From Trinickia diaoshuihuensis (GTDB lineage Bacteria; Pseudomonadota; Gammaproteobacteria; Burkholderiales; Burkholderiaceae): DNA of 64,000 nucleotides. The position numbers were made by a program, and so were the translations under genes. The stretch's first letter is position 1. Each line of letters starts with the position of its first letter. Location: contig NZ_QUBS01000087.1 in the NCBI RefSeq assembly GCF_003390925.1, positions 1 through 64,000 of the forward strand. Direction: 5' to 3'. The notes beneath the pieces are model-generated. The model was not told the DNA's origin and searched no databases. It saw only the letters and a list, made by a program, of their open reading frames with translations. This document shows, piece by piece, positions 17,753 to 28,171 of this stretch.

Positions 17753-18631
17753 TCAGATCTTCAGCGCCGAGGATAAGAACTTGAATACCGTCGACACTCG
17801 CCGGAGATGTCGTGACTCCCGATGCGTCAGCACCCACAGCTCGGTCTGACACTCGGGCAGGACATCGGTAAGTTGCACGAGATCGGCGCGGCCTCGTGTC
17901 AGAAACGTTGGGAGAATACCCACTCCCATACCTAAGGCAACCAGCTCCATGACGGTCAAGATGCTGTTGACCTTGTAGTGCGGAACGACCTTGCGGAAAT
18001 GACGTTTGCGCCACATGACGGAAGGGTGCCCGGGGAGCGCATCGTCAGGAGCGATCCAACGCGCCTTGCCAGCCATGACGTCTTCATAACTGCCGGCGGC
18101 AGCGTATTGCGCCGACGCGAAGATGGCCACGTGGATGGGTCCGATGTGCTTGCCCACGAGGTATTCCGGCGGCTGCTTGGTAGCACGAACCGCAATATCG
18201 GCATCTCGGCGGCCAAGGTCCGCGATCTCATTGCCGGTTTGCAACTCATAGGCGAGCAGCGGGTGGATGACTTCCAACTGCTTGAGCGAAGGCGCGACGA
18301 GTCCGTGCAGGATCGTGTCCGTCGTGGTGATGCGAACGGTGCCGGCCACTTGCTCGGGCGCCTGCTGTGCAATCGAGCGGGCCGATTCCACTTGTACCTC
18401 GACCTGCTCCGCGTGTTCGGCCAAAGTCAGCGCGATTTCCTTCGCGCGATAGCCCGCACGGGTTCGCTCGAACAGTTGCTGTTCCAGGCCGCGTTCAATC
18501 CGCCGGAGATTGCGAAACACCGTCGAAGCATCGACACCGAGCCTCTCGCCGGCCTGAGCCAGTGTTCCCGCGCGTGAGAGCGCGAGGATCGTTTCGAGAT
18601 CTGCCGCGTCGAGCTTGTAGTGCATTTTCAC
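17753..18631 (-). CDS. LysR-family transcriptional regulator
   Basis: This protein of about 290 residues has an N-terminal HTH (DLETILALSRAGTLAQAGERL, then DASTVFRNLRRIERGL) and a periplasmic-binding-like effector domain (VRITTTDTILHGLVAPSL, ADIAVRAT). Start is GTG 18631 or ATG 18625, with GGGAGA upstream. It is divergent from the GST gene, with a T-N11-A box between, so GST and perhaps the LysE exporter are probable targets. Ligand unknown. Confidence 0.88.
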   Translation of the reverse strand: MKMHYKLDAADLETILALSRAGTLAQAGERLGVDASTVFRNLRRIERGLEQQLFERTRAGYRAKEIALTLAEHAEQVEVQVESARSIAQQAPEQVAGTVRITTTDTILHGLVAPSLKQLEVIHPLLAYELQTGNEIADLGRRDADIAVRATKQPPEYLVGKHIGPIHVAIFASAQYAAAGSYEDVMAGKARWIAPDDALPGHPSVMWRKRHFRKVVPHYKVNSILTVMELVALGMGVGILPTFLTRGRADLVQLTDVLPECQTELWVLTHRESRHLRRVSTVFKFLSSALKI

Positions 18632-18673
18632 GTCTCCCTGGCATTGTATTTTTGCATTCGGCGATTTCGATCG

Positions 18674-18698
18674 TGCATATTATACGAGCGCATATGCA
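18674..18698. promoter_or_regulatory. LysR-type T-N11-A operator in the divergent LysR/GST promoter
   Basis: TGCATAT (18674-18680) and ATATGCA (18692-18698) are perfect inverted arms separated by 11 bp, exactly the T-N11-A architecture of LysR binding sites, between the LysR start (18631) and the GST start (18745). Confidence 0.7.
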
Positions 18699-18744
18699 AT
18701 GATAAATTCAATACCTACTTGCAATCCCTGCAATGGGTACTGAT

Positions 18745-19458
18745 ATGAATCAACCGATCTATCACCTCGTCAGCCATGTGCTGTGCCCGTATGTGCAGCG
18801 CGCAGTCATCGTGCTGATTGAAAAGGGCGTGCCGTTCGAACGCACGGACGTCGACCTAAGCGCCAGGCCGGACTGGTTTCGCAACATTTCGCCGCTCGGC
18901 AAGACGCCTGTACTAGTTGTTGATGGCGAGCCAATCTTCGAATCGGCCGTGATTTGCGACTATCTCGACGAGACGCTCGAGCCTCGGCTGCACCCCGATG
19001 CGCCGCTTGAAAGGGCGCAGCATCGCGCTTGGATCGAGTTTGCATCGGCGCTATTGAATGCTATCTGGGGGTTCTACACGGCCCCGGACGAATCGGTGCT
19101 GGCCGCGAAAGCCAAGGACATCCACGAGCGATTCCGGCAACTCGAAGGTACGCTGGGCGCCGGTCCGTATTTTCGAGGCGAGCATTTCAGCATCGTGGAT
19201 GCTGCCTTCGGGCCCGTGTTCCGCTACTTTGACGTGTTCGAGCAGATCGGCGATTTCGGGTTCTTCGCCGGCTTGGACAACGTCAGCGGGTGGCGGCAAC
19301 GGCTCGGCGAACGGCCGTCTGTGCGCGCAGCAGCTCCGGCCAACTATCGGCAGCTACTGATGGATTTTTTGCTCAAGCGTGGCTCGTCGTTGTCGACACG
19401 TATCCGCGGTCAGGCGTCAGGCAGTGCCCGCTCGCGGTTGATCGGATACTGCTCATAG
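18745..19458 (+). CDS. glutathione S-transferase family protein
   Basis: This 237-residue protein has an N-terminal thioredoxin fold (HVLCPYVQRAVIVLIEKGVPF; PLGKTPVLVVDGEPIFESAVI with the cis-proline and the ES glutathione-contact motif) and an all-helical C-terminal domain. The CPY(V) active-site motif resembles omega/beta-like bacterial GSTs. Start taken at ATG 18745 (MNQPIYHL); an in-frame ATG at 18733 is possible. It is divergent from a LysR gene and followed by a LysE exporter after 145 bp. Substrate unknown. Confidence 0.85.
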   Translation: MNQPIYHLVSHVLCPYVQRAVIVLIEKGVPFERTDVDLSARPDWFRNISPLGKTPVLVVDGEPIFESAVICDYLDETLEPRLHPDAPLERAQHRAWIEFASALLNAIWGFYTAPDESVLAAKAKDIHERFRQLEGTLGAGPYFRGEHFSIVDAAFGPVFRYFDVFEQIGDFGFFAGLDNVSGWRQRLGERPSVRAAAPANYRQLLMDFLLKRGSSLSTRIRGQASGSARSRLIGYCS

Positions 19459-19603
19459 TGGGTCCGAGTCGCGCATGTCCGGCGTTGTGTTCTTGCCGGT
19501 GGTCGATTCGGCGTGGGTATCGGCTAGCAAGCGTAGTGGAGAGGCGGAAGCTATACTTTGTGGCCACGTGAGCTAGTCGGCCCATTCCCCTGAGAGGAGC
19601 ACC

Positions 19604-20236
19604 ATGCGTGAAAGTACGTTGCTGATCTTTGCCGCTGTAGCCTTCGTAGGTATCGCAACGCCCGGGCCGACAGTTCTACTGGCGTTGACCAATGGCTCCC
19701 GTTACGGTCTTCGTCGTGCCGCATACGGGTTTGCCGGAGCGGTGGCATCCGATTTCGTATTGATTTTCGCTGTGGCACTGGGTCTTGGCGCGCTGCTCGC
19801 AGCATCGGCGTTCTGGTTCAACGTCGTCAAATGGGTGGGTGTGGTCTATCTTGCTTACATCGGTGTCAAGCTGTTGATGTCGAAGGGGGCGCTCAGCGTC
19901 GCCACGACGGATGGTGAAACAAGCCGTGGGAACAACTCGGCGATTTTTCTAAAGAGCTTCCTCACCGCGGTCACAAACCCGAAAGGGTATTTGTTCTTCT
20001 CCGCATTTTTGCCCCAGTTCGTCACGCCGTCGGCGCCGCTTGCGCCGCAGTACGCTGCGCTCGCTGCAACGTTCGCAACGCTCGATTGCTTGATCATGTT
20101 CGGCTATTCGCTGCTCGGCGCACGAGCAATCCGGCTACTGAAGGAATCGGGCGCGCTTTGGTTGGAACGGTCCTGCGGCGCTGTTCTAGTTGCGCTCGCG
20201 GGGTCTCTGGCGATATATCGGCGTCACACCGCATAA
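19604..20236 (+). CDS. LysE-family amino-acid/metabolite exporter
   Basis: This 210-residue membrane protein has about six helices and the LysE/RhtB signatures ATPGPTVLLALTNGSRYGLR (with the GPT motif) and FLTAVTNPKGYLFFSAFLPQF. It probably exports amino acids or related small molecules. A good ribosome-binding site (GAGAGGAG) precedes the ATG at 19604. Position after the GST gene suggests, but does not prove, common regulation. Confidence 0.88.
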   Translation: MRESTLLIFAAVAFVGIATPGPTVLLALTNGSRYGLRRAAYGFAGAVASDFVLIFAVALGLGALLAASAFWFNVVKWVGVVYLAYIGVKLLMSKGALSVATTDGETSRGNNSAIFLKSFLTAVTNPKGYLFFSAFLPQFVTPSAPLAPQYAALAATFATLDCLIMFGYSLLGARAIRLLKESGALWLERSCGAVLVALAGSLAIYRRHTA

Positions 20237-20392
20237 CGGTCCTCCGAAGTGCCTGGTCATAGTCGAGGCATTGAATTCCGGAAGGCTGCACGGACGTTTT
20301 GTCCCTAAATTCGGTGAACACGCTGATCGGGCGCAGTTTAGGTCTCTGTGCTGCTGTACAATGTGCTATAGCAACATGCTCCGGAGACCGTC

Positions 20393-20806
20393 GTGCCAAA
20401 GTCCAGCCAAACGAAAGTTACCGTCGCGAAACGAGGTGGCAAGGGATCGGCAGCAAGAACTGGCGGGATGCAACCTGCGTCAGCGAAAGCTAAGCAGCGG
20501 ACGGCGGCCCCGAACGTGGCGAGAATGGAGGGCAAGCTGAGCGTAACGTTCGGCGAAGTCTCAGTCATTGTCACGCAACCTACCGATGAGGCCATCCAGA
20601 AAGGCGTCAAAGCCAGCGCGAAGGTCATCAGGGAGCTGGGCAAGCGTTTGTTGACCCCCGGGGTTGAAATCAAGCGGGCCCGGGACGTTCCCGTGTTCAC
20701 CGCTGATCCACACGATCCGAGCAGAGTCATCCGGAAACTGAATGGCAAGTCGGAGGTCGGATACTTCGTTCGCGGCGAGTTCAGGGTAGATGCAGTGGCG
20801 GCGTAA
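20393..20806 (+). CDS. small protein partnered with a zeta-toxin-like kinase (possible antitoxin)
   Basis: This is a 137-residue protein starting at GTG 20393. It has a basic, low-complexity N-terminus rich in Lys/Ala/Gln (residues 1-45), then a compact domain (GKLSVTFGEVSVIVTQPTDEA, PVFTADPHDPSRVIRKLNG). I do not recognise the family by name. It ends 7 bp before the start of a zeta-toxin-like P-loop gene, an arrangement typical of antitoxin-toxin pairs. Antitoxin function is inference from position only; the downstream kinase is broken. Confidence 0.55.
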   Translation: MPKSSQTKVTVAKRGGKGSAARTGGMQPASAKAKQRTAAPNVARMEGKLSVTFGEVSVIVTQPTDEAIQKGVKASAKVIRELGKRLLTPGVEIKRARDVPVFTADPHDPSRVIRKLNGKSEVGYFVRGEFRVDAVAA

Positions 20807-20813
20807 GCAATAG

Positions 20814-21229
20814 ATGGCAAAAATAAGAACGATTAATCAGTCCGTCGCTGATATCGCCGCTCGCGCACGAAATTCGGGAAAGCCGCTCGCAATTATACTT
20901 GCGGGGCACAATGGCTCAGGAAAGTCGTAGGGCTGACGAATTCAGCTCTGTCTGTTGGGAGAGTGCTCACACGTAAGGCGCAAGGCGGCCACGACGTCGC
21001 CTATCGGAAGCTCCAAGAGCGGTTTCCTCGCACTCAACAGGCGATTCGGCACGCGTTGCCGGTGGCGGATGCAGTCGGCCTGATGGACAACAGTCGTGAT
21101 CCACGTCGAGCGTTCACGCCTTGCTACGTGAGTGCGGGCAAAGATGTGCTCTACGACATTCGGATTGCCGACGATCGGCCGATTGAAATCACCACTTGGA
21201 TGAAGGTGGTAGCACCGCATGTCCCTTAA
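20814..21229 (+). pseudogene. zeta-toxin-like P-loop kinase with its middle deleted
   Basis: The ATG at 20814 opens a frame of 38 codons ending LAIILAGHNGSGKS then TAG at 20928, that is, the start of a zeta-type kinase through its Walker A motif. From about 20,945 another frame reads LSVGRVLTRKAQGGHDV, RFPRTQQAIRHA and VLYDIRIADD, the C-terminal part of the same family, to a stop at 21227-21229. The segment between Walker A and LTRKAQGGHDV, well over 80 residues in relatives, is missing. The stop overlaps that of the convergent jetD gene. Confidence 0.78.
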
Positions 21230-22431
21230 TGGGACGAGCCGCCTGGCGAAACGCGAACTCGCTCTTGTAGCGCGGCTCTGACCCATCCAAACCCGATGCG
21301 CTCCTGTTCGAGCCGCAACCCTTGCCGAATCCGGTTATCACGCAAATCGTCGAATAGTGCGCGCTCTTGCGTCGTGAGGCGCGGCAGATCGCGTACAACC
21401 TGATCGGCTTCGCTTCCCCAGAAGGTTTCATGCGCTATCAGCGTTGCGCGGTCCATCAAAAAGGACCTGACGTGCGGGAATCGGCACCGCAATTGGTCCA
21501 GGATGGCGAAACCGTGCGTGTCTATATCGCCCCAGTAGTGGATCGCACAGTCCGTGAGCCATCGTGCCGATTCTAGAAGCTCCCACCCGTAGCCTGCCCC
21601 GAAGAGTACGATCGACAGCGGAGCATCGGGGAGCGCCAAAAAATTCGTTTCGTTTTCGGTGATAAACACGTGGCGACACGGGAGGGCGAGGCGTGCGAAG
21701 CTGTAGGTGTCTAGTGCAATGTCGGGCCGTTCCACGCCCGGCACAGTCACGAGCGCTTCATCGAGCACGCGAAAACGAATTCGAGACGGCTTCTCTCGGA
21801 AGCCATAGCGAGCGGCGAATTGGGTCGCGCCTGTCCGGCTGTTATCGATCGCCTCGGGCGGCAGTAGGAGATCAAGCCATTGGGACAGGACACCGCGCCG
21901 CCTTTCAATAAATTTGGTGTCGACTTCGGCGATTTCCGCTTGCCGAAGATATACGCCTGGCCGCGGATGTGCTTGCAGCCATTCGACTACTGCCAGTAGT
22001 CGTTCCCAATCTTCAACGAATTCAAGCGCCTGCAGCGGTTGTTGCGCAAGCCATGGGATAAGCTTCGGCTGACGGGAGCGTGTAATGTCGAGCAGCCGCT
22101 GGAACTGCGCTGCATCGCGGCGCTTGCCCATGAGAGCGAGCGCATCGTCCAAGCTGTCGATCCAAACTGCTTGCGGTAAACGCTGCTGGCCGAGAATTCG
22201 ATGATTGAATTCGCGCCATTCGATGCGGACGTGTGATGTCGCGGCAATGTCAGCGATCCACGCGCGTACCGCATCGAAACGTTCGGCCAACTCAGCCGAA
22301 CCGGGGCCTTTTATCGGCAGACGTAGCGGGAGTAATTCCGCGTTGGCGTCCGTGAGGGTTCGCAGCCACTCGCCGCGCTCCCATAAACGCTGGAGGCGGG
22401 CTCGCAGATCGGCGGTCGTCGTCCAACTCAT
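21226..22431 (-). CDS. jetD: Wadjet anti-plasmid protein JetD (DUF3322/DUF2220, Toprim nuclease)
   Basis: This 401-residue protein has an N-terminal DUF3322 arm and a C-terminal DUF2220 Toprim-like nuclease domain. The acidic active-site candidates are E259 (FITENETNF) and D302/D304 (YWGDIDTHG). JetD is the nuclease subunit that cleaves closed circular DNA after loop extrusion by JetABC. ATG at 22431 overlaps the jetC stop (ATGA). The C-terminus is intact and its TAA overlaps the convergent zeta-kinase remnant. Last gene of a complete jetABCD operon. Confidence 0.92.
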   Translation of the reverse strand: MSWTTTADLRARLQRLWERGEWLRTLTDANAELLPLRLPIKGPGSAELAERFDAVRAWIADIAATSHVRIEWREFNHRILGQQRLPQAVWIDSLDDALALMGKRRDAAQFQRLLDITRSRQPKLIPWLAQQPLQALEFVEDWERLLAVVEWLQAHPRPGVYLRQAEIAEVDTKFIERRRGVLSQWLDLLLPPEAIDNSRTGATQFAARYGFREKPSRIRFRVLDEALVTVPGVERPDIALDTYSFARLALPCRHVFITENETNFLALPDAPLSIVLFGAGYGWELLESARWLTDCAIHYWGDIDTHGFAILDQLRCRFPHVRSFLMDRATLIAHETFWGSEADQVVRDLPRLTTQERALFDDLRDNRIRQGLRLEQERIGFGWVRAALQERVRVSPGGSSH

Positions 22432-25400
22432 TGGCCGAATTCCGCCTTGTGCGCCCGGTACTCCGCAATCGATAAGTTGCGTAGCTTCGAGGCGCGTCCG
22501 CCATCGTTCTGAACAAAGCCGACGCTCGAAACGAATGGCTCGATGATGTGAATCTTTTGCAGCGGCGTGACGATCAGCAGTTGCAGATTCAGTTTTCGAA
22601 ACAACGTGAGACCGTACTGCGCCGACTCGTCGGAGCCTCGGCCAAAGGCCTCGTCGATGACGACGAAGCGGAACGAACGAGATCGCACAGTGCCCCACTC
22701 GAGGCCGAACTGATACGCGAGACTCGCCGCAAGGATCGTATAGGCGAGTTTTTCCTTTTGGCCACCTGATTTGCCGCCGGAGTCCGAGTAATGCTCGTAT
22801 TCGGAATCATCCTCGCGCCAACGCTCGCTGGCAGCGAAGAGGAACCAGTTGCGCACGTCGGTCACCTTGGCGCGCCAGCGCCGGTCCTGCTCGGTCAATC
22901 CTTCACGCCCACGGAAGCGGTCGATAATCCGTTTGACTTGCAGGAACTTGACCTCCGAATATTGGTTATCGTCCGAGCCCGTCAGTTCGCCCTCTGTGCA
23001 AGCTCGCAGGTCGGCCTGGAACTCGCGGATCTCCGTATCGAGGCATGGTTGGCTCTCAAGCACGATGTATCGGCCTGCGTTGTAGTCGATCTGCCGCAAC
23101 GATTCGTTGATGCGTTCGATGCGTTCCCTGATCGTTTCCCGTTCGCGTGCGAGCTGCGCATGAAAGTTGGCGATCTCATTGATCGTGTTGACGTTGAGCA
23201 ATTCTTTGAAACGTGCTTCGAAACGCGGTAAATCGTCCGCTTGTAGCCGTCCGAGCATGGCGCGATACTCTGAACTTGCGTCGAGGCTGGCATCAAAGTC
23301 GGCGGTTTCAAGCTTGTAGGTGTCCTTGAAGGCCGCCATAGCTCTCACGATTCTTTCGGCAAGGCGGCCGAGCGACTTCGTTTCGTTGTCGATGCGGGTC
23401 GTCAATGCTTCTCGTACGTCCCGCTCCCGGTTGTCGCACGATTCGACGGAAAGCTGGTGTTCGCCCAGGATTTCCGCGCGCAACGCCGCTATTCTTGCGG
23501 CTAGTTCTTCATCCACTTGCGCAGCGAATGCAAGCGTCTCCTCGCGCAACGCTTGCGCTGCCTCGCGCTTGGCGCGGACGCCTCCTAGTTCCGTGTCGGC
23601 TTCCGAAATTGCCGTTTCGCTCGCTTTCAAAGCTGCTTGCGCCGACTCCAATTGAGCTGTCAGTTCCGCGAGGGCGTCGCTTGCCGATTCGAGTCGCGCT
23701 TTTTCGTCGGCAAGCCGCGCGATGGCGATGGCGCAGCTGGACCAATCGATTTCTCGAAAGTCGACGAACTCGCCCGCCCGCGCAAGCGCTTCCAGCTGCT
23801 CACGCACCTTGGCGTGCTCGCTTTGGGCCTCCCCGAGTCTTTGCCCGATCTCGCCGAGGCGGGCTTCTAGCGCTCGCAGTTGCGCATCGAGGGCGGCGAT
23901 CTTGGCTGTGTTGCTCCAACCGAGTACGTAGCGGCTCCGGTCGTCAAGCGCGTGCCGATCGTCTTTCTCGTGGCGCTCGCCAGGCGCTTTCGTTTGACCG
24001 GCTCGCGTGATAGCACGTGTTTCGCGCCGGAACTGCTCTTGTGTATCGCAGCACGCATAGTCGAAACGACGCTCGACTTCGTTTTCGAGCCAGCCATAGA
24101 ATGGCGAATCCGGTTTGATCGCGAGCCTATGCGCGAGCGAGTCACGGTGGAGCTCGATGGTCTGCTCGGCACGCGTAGGGCGGCCCGAGCGCACGCGAAA
24201 ATAGACGAGCCGCCCTCGGAGATGGGTGCGATCGACCCACGCCGCGACGCTCGCATAATGCGTGTCGGGTACGAGCAGCGACAGGCCGAAGTTACGTAAA
24301 ACACGCTCGACCGCTCCCTCCCAATCTCTTGCATCCTCACGTACCTGAATAAGTTCGCCCGCGAACGGCAGGTCGTCCTCCTCTAGGCCGAGTGCCGAGC
24401 ACAGGCTCGCGCGCATCGCGACTTGCTCTTTCGGGATGTTATTACGCCGAGCTCTCAGGCTCGCGATTTCGTCCGCCAGCAAATCGTGCCGCGCTTTCCC
24501 TTCGCGGAGGGCGACGCTCCATTCGGTGATCGAATTTTGCTTTTGCGCTTCATCGTCGACAAGCGAGCTGCGCCGCTCGGCGAGACGTTGTCGCTGGGAG
24601 ACGAATGCGGCTTCATCCGTGGCCTCGGCTTCGCCCAGCAACGTAACGATGGCGCCATAGCGTTGCGCGCGATCGCGACGACGCACGCTTTCCCGCTCAT
24701 GCTCGCGGATGTCGGCCTCGAGCTGCGCAATACGGTCGCCGCCTCTGTCAGCCACGGCGCGACGCAAATCATCCACGCGCCCGCGCGAGTGATCGCGCGC
24801 CTCTTCGTGCTTAGCTCTTCGCGAGATCGCCCGCGCATGATCCTCGTCGAGCAATTGCAGGCGGCGCTCGATAAGACCGAGCTTGAGACCGGCGAAGTAG
24901 GGTTTCAGTGCTTCTCGACACGCCCGGAGTGCTTCGAGCTGATGCCCTTGCTTACCGTGGCTGTCGCAGTCCTCGACGAGCGGGGTCAGCAGTTCCACCT
25001 GGCGTTTGGCTTTCAGTACCGCCTCGTGCGCGCGATTCAGGTCGTCGAAGTGAGAGATCAGGGCGTCGACGCGCGGTGGGACGTCGAACGGCTCGAGCAT
25101 GTGGCTGCGTACGAAATCGGTGAGATTGCCCACCGATTTCATTGATACCGTTTGATGAAAGAGCTCGAGCGCTTGTTCGGTTTCGATTCCGAAGCGTCGT
25201 CGGAACCACGCACTGTATTTAGGAAACGTATCCTCGATCTCGGCGCCCAGCCCACGCAGCTTCTTGCGCAACTGTGCGATATCTGTACCGAAGCGCGAAA
25301 AGTCGGCTGCGATAGACAGGTCGCGTTCGGCACAGACGAAGAATCGCGCGGGTTGAGCCTGCCCGTCCTTCATCCAAAACACCTGTGCGAGTGTGACAAC

Positions 25401-25799
25401 GACATCGTATCCGGCGTTACGAAACACGCCCAAAATCACGGAGTAGCTGTTTTGGTCGCGCAAGCTCACAGGCTTGGCGGCTCCCGTGACCTCGTTGCGC
25501 TCGGACTTGTAGTGGCCGAGGACGTATGAGCGCAGCGTACGTTCCTTGCTGTCCGCACCTGCCGCTCTGTTGTAGGCGATGCGCTGTGCCGGTACGAGTA
25601 GGGTGGTGATGGCGTCGACGAGCGTGGACTTGCCCGAACCGATATCTCCTGTCAGCAAGCCGTTTCGGCCGTCGACGCGCAGCACCCAGACGCGTTCGTC
25701 GAACGTTCCCCAGTTGAAAACCTCCAGACGTTCGAGGCGGAAACCGGTCAGAGTGTCGTCAGCCGCGAAATCGAGGCCGAGTGTGCGAGGCTCATTCAT
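22428..25799 (-). CDS. jetC: Wadjet SMC-like ATPase JetC
   Basis: This 1,123-residue MukB/SMC-type ATPase has Walker [10 protein letters not shown] at residues 51-59, long central coiled coils (about residues 270-950), a signature region [10 protein letters not shown] near 1011 and Walker [12 protein letters not shown] near 1045. It forms the DNA loop-extruding motor of Wadjet with JetA (kleisin) and JetB (KITE). ATG at 25799 ([11 protein letters not shown]) is preferred over 25898 because it gives an 8-bp overlap with jetB and the family N-terminus. All nucleotide-binding motifs are present, so it is predicted functional. Confidence 0.93.
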   Translation of the reverse strand: MNEPRTLGLDFAADDTLTGFRLERLEVFNWGTFDERVWVLRVDGRNGLLTGDIGSGKSTLVDAITTLLVPAQRIAYNRAAGADSKERTLRSYVLGHYKSERNEVTGAAKPVSLRDQNSYSVILGVFRNAGYDVVVTLAQVFWMKDGQAQPARFFVCAERDLSIAADFSRFGTDIAQLRKKLRGLGAEIEDTFPKYSAWFRRRFGIETEQALELFHQTVSMKSVGNLTDFVRSHMLEPFDVPPRVDALISHFDDLNRAHEAVLKAKRQVELLTPLVEDCDSHGKQGHQLEALRACREALKPYFAGLKLGLIERRLQLLDEDHARAISRRAKHEEARDHSRGRVDDLRRAVADRGGDRIAQLEADIREHERESVRRRDRAQRYGAIVTLLGEAEATDEAAFVSQRQRLAERRSSLVDDEAQKQNSITEWSVALREGKARHDLLADEIASLRARRNNIPKEQVAMRASLCSALGLEEDDLPFAGELIQVREDARDWEGAVERVLRNFGLSLLVPDTHYASVAAWVDRTHLRGRLVYFRVRSGRPTRAEQTIELHRDSLAHRLAIKPDSPFYGWLENEVERRFDYACCDTQEQFRRETRAITRAGQTKAPGERHEKDDRHALDDRSRYVLGWSNTAKIAALDAQLRALEARLGEIGQRLGEAQSEHAKVREQLEALARAGEFVDFREIDWSSCAIAIARLADEKARLESASDALAELTAQLESAQAALKASETAISEADTELGGVRAKREAAQALREETLAFAAQVDEELAARIAALRAEILGEHQLSVESCDNRERDVREALTTRIDNETKSLGRLAERIVRAMAAFKDTYKLETADFDASLDASSEYRAMLGRLQADDLPRFEARFKELLNVNTINEIANFHAQLARERETIRERIERINESLRQIDYNAGRYIVLESQPCLDTEIREFQADLRACTEGELTGSDDNQYSEVKFLQVKRIIDRFRGREGLTEQDRRWRAKVTDVRNWFLFAASERWREDDSEYEHYSDSGGKSGGQKEKLAYTILAASLAYQFGLEWGTVRSRSFRFVVIDEAFGRGSDESAQYGLTLFRKLNLQLLIVTPLQKIHIIEPFVSSVGFVQNDGGRASKLRNLSIAEYRAHKAEFGQ

Positions 25800-26445
25800 C
25801 TCGACTCTCCTGTGGGCCCGACGCTGCCGAATCTCGAAGATGCGCCTGATAGCTTGCGAGGCGCGCGTCGAAATCGAGCAGCCATTGTGCGTCGACAAAT
25901 GCCTTGAGAATACGCCGCACCTCGAACGCGGGTGGTCCGCTTGTATTCTTCATTCTGCGTAGGAAACCAAGTTCCACGATCTTGTTGACGTGCGTATCGA
26001 TCTGATCGACCAGGCGTGCCTCGTTGGTACTCGCAGGTAGAAACACCCGTACTATCTCGACGATTTCGTCGCGAGTCAGAACGAGCCGCGTATCCCCGCC
26101 GCCGGCATCCCATTCCGCCAGTTTCTTTCGCAGTAAAGCAAGCAGCAGACTCACAGGGAACGAGAGCGGGCGTCTGGCAATGAGCCGGGGTGTCTTGGGT
26201 TGGTCCTCGTCGATTTCAGCGTCCTCTTCTGAGCGGCTTTTTGCGAAAGCGTAGCCTTCCGCTTCATCCATGACGAGTTCGAGACCGAGCACGGCGATAT
26301 AGTCGCGTGCATGCGCCTGCAATTCGACCAATGCAGCCCAGAGGCGCTCGTTTCCGTCACGATAGATTACGCCTTTGAGCAGCGCGATGGCGACCGTCGA
26401 TAAGTCCGCCGGGGCCGGTGGCGAGGTTTGCTGTTCTTCCGTCAT
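25792..26445 (-). CDS. jetB: Wadjet subunit JetB (DUF4194, KITE-like)
   Basis: This 217-residue DUF4194 protein consists of tandem winged-helix segments ([56 protein letters not shown]). It acts as the MukE/KITE-like subunit. Its ATG overlaps the jetA stop by ATGA and its end overlaps jetC by 8 bp, so expression is tightly coupled. An acidic insert ([11 protein letters not shown]) sits near residue 75. Intact. Confidence 0.92.
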   Translation of the reverse strand: MTEEQQTSPPAPADLSTVAIALLKGVIYRDGNERLWAALVELQAHARDYIAVLGLELVMDEAEGYAFAKSRSEEDAEIDEDQPKTPRLIARRPLSFPVSLLLALLRKKLAEWDAGGGDTRLVLTRDEIVEIVRVFLPASTNEARLVDQIDTHVNKIVELGFLRRMKNTSGPPAFEVRRILKAFVDAQWLLDFDARLASYQAHLRDSAASGPQESRDE

Positions 26446-27908
26446 TTCAACCTTGTGAAAATCACGCGTGGCATCGTTGCGCGCTTGGCGATTGTTGTTC
26501 CGTTAGCGTCGATTGCTTGCCACTCGATCGTATCAGCGAGGGTTTCATCGACCGCGGCGCGAAATGATCCGGTTTCGGCGCTCAGCTCCAGGTAGGCAAC
26601 GAGCTCTGCCAGCCCATGTGTGATTGGCTGCGAAACAGTCAGTTCTGCAAGCGTCACTTGCTTCCGATCTTGGAGACACCGGCGGATGTGGCTTGCGAGG
26701 CGCGCACGATCGACGACGATCTGTGTATAGAGCGCAGAATCATCGAGGTCCGCCTCGCCGGTTTCAATCGCGACGTTGGCGATGATCGGGCGCAGCGCCG
26801 GCTGATAGAGCGGGCGTTCCATCGGCAGCTCGATATCGGCCGATGCAGTGTCGATCTCCATGACGGCGCCTGGCGGTGGCGCGTCCCGTAGTGAGAGCGC
26901 TTTCGTTTCGACGCCGCGCAGGATGTCCATGATGCGGCGGTTTTCCAGCCAAGCTTGATCGTCGAGAAAGCGGCGGAGCTGTTGCGAGAGCTGCGCGACC
27001 GTGCGTTGCGTATGCTCGCCGGCCTGCAGCCAGTCATAGTGGATGCGTCGCGTGCGCGCGTCGGGTCTCATTTCCACGATGGCTGGCAGCGTAAGCACGC
27101 GGTCGAGCCGTTCCGAGAGTTCCTCTTGACGGCGGCTCGACATCAAGAAATCCCAAAACGCGCGGAAGCTGCTGCCCTGGTCCGAGTCGGTGATTGCGTC
27201 GCGCTCGCCCATGATTTCCTCGATGAGCTCACCCTTCGATCCGTCCCACAGCGCGATCCGCTCGCGTACGTGAAGGTCAAGCAGCCGAAAGTTTTGCTCG
27301 ACCTCACGGAAATCCGTCAGGAGATCGCGTGCCATCTGCACGAATTGCTGGAAGCGGTCCTTGAGTCCGGCATCATCGAGCAACCGAACGTCACCTCCCT
27401 CTACGCGAGCAATTTCTTCGTCGATCTGGCTGCGCCGTGCATGGAGTTCAGCCAAACGTTTGTTGGGGTCTGTTTCGCTACCTTCGCCCATCTGCCGAAG
27501 CAGCTCGAAAAGCGTCAGGAGCCGCGATTCCGTGCCGACGAAGCTGCGTTCCGTGAGGGTGGCGAGCCATGCGATTGCTTTCTCGGCGGCGGGAGTCAGA
27601 TCGAACTGCGGTTCATCGGAGCCTTGAAGATAGAACTTGCGCAGCCATCCCTTTTCGGCGCTGGCCCAGTCGTTCAAGTACTCGAGCCCGCGCTTCGGGA
27701 ACGCGCCGTCGCCTAGTTGTTCTCGCAATGCGTAAAGCTCGTCCTCGAGCGCTTCAGCGAGAACCGGCGCGGCCAGCACGCGTACGTTCGGCGCCACGAA
27801 TACGCGATGAAGAAAGCTCACAGCGAGCGGCGCGTGGTCTGAGCGCAATAGGCGCCAGGCGGGATGGCGCGTGCGCAGCGCATCGAGGGTAGGGTAGTCG
27901 AGGGGCAT
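26442..27908 (-). CDS. jetA: Wadjet subunit JetA (DUF3375, kleisin-like)
   Basis: This 488-residue DUF3375 protein is the MukF/kleisin-like subunit: an N-terminal winged-helix region (YPTLDALRTRHPAWRLLRSD), a coiled-coil middle (LHARRSQIDEEIARVEGG) and a helical C-terminal part. It is the first gene of jetA-B-C-D. DUF3375 with DUF4194 and DUF3322/DUF2220 partners identifies the Type I Wadjet arrangement. The 260 bp upstream to the divergent binding-protein gene should hold the promoter; an AT-rich patch at about 27,955-27,980 is the best -10 candidate. Confidence 0.92.
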   Translation of the reverse strand: MPLDYPTLDALRTRHPAWRLLRSDHAPLAVSFLHRVFVAPNVRVLAAPVLAEALEDELYALREQLGDGAFPKRGLEYLNDWASAEKGWLRKFYLQGSDEPQFDLTPAAEKAIAWLATLTERSFVGTESRLLTLFELLRQMGEGSETDPNKRLAELHARRSQIDEEIARVEGGDVRLLDDAGLKDRFQQFVQMARDLLTDFREVEQNFRLLDLHVRERIALWDGSKGELIEEIMGERDAITDSDQGSSFRAFWDFLMSSRRQEELSERLDRVLTLPAIVEMRPDARTRRIHYDWLQAGEHTQRTVAQLSQQLRRFLDDQAWLENRRIMDILRGVETKALSLRDAPPPGAVMEIDTASADIELPMERPLYQPALRPIIANVAIETGEADLDDSALYTQIVVDRARLASHIRRCLQDRKQVTLAELTVSQPITHGLAELVAYLELSAETGSFRAAVDETLADTIEWQAIDANGTTIAKRATMPRVIFTRLK

Positions 27909-28171
27909 CGATGTGAGATGGCGGGGATTCGCTCAGAACGAGGTCGCCGACTATGGCATAAAAATCAATTATCTTACCTCGACGAACGATCTCATTGTCG
28001 AAGGCAAAGCCCTGTCGCTTGAATGGTTGGCCACCCGTATTCGCTCCCGGAAGAAACAAAGATTGATTTGTTGGTTTGGCAAGCGTTGACATTTTTGTAA
28101 GCTCGCATGCCGACAACCGATAAACCGTCGCCGGAGCCGATTACAGGCGTAACGGCGCAGGGGAGAACCTC

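Noticed and set aside
20814-27908. Idea that the zeta-type kinase and Wadjet form one joint system
   Set aside because: The genes are convergent, the kinase is broken and Wadjet is complete without it; proximity is better explained as a defence island.
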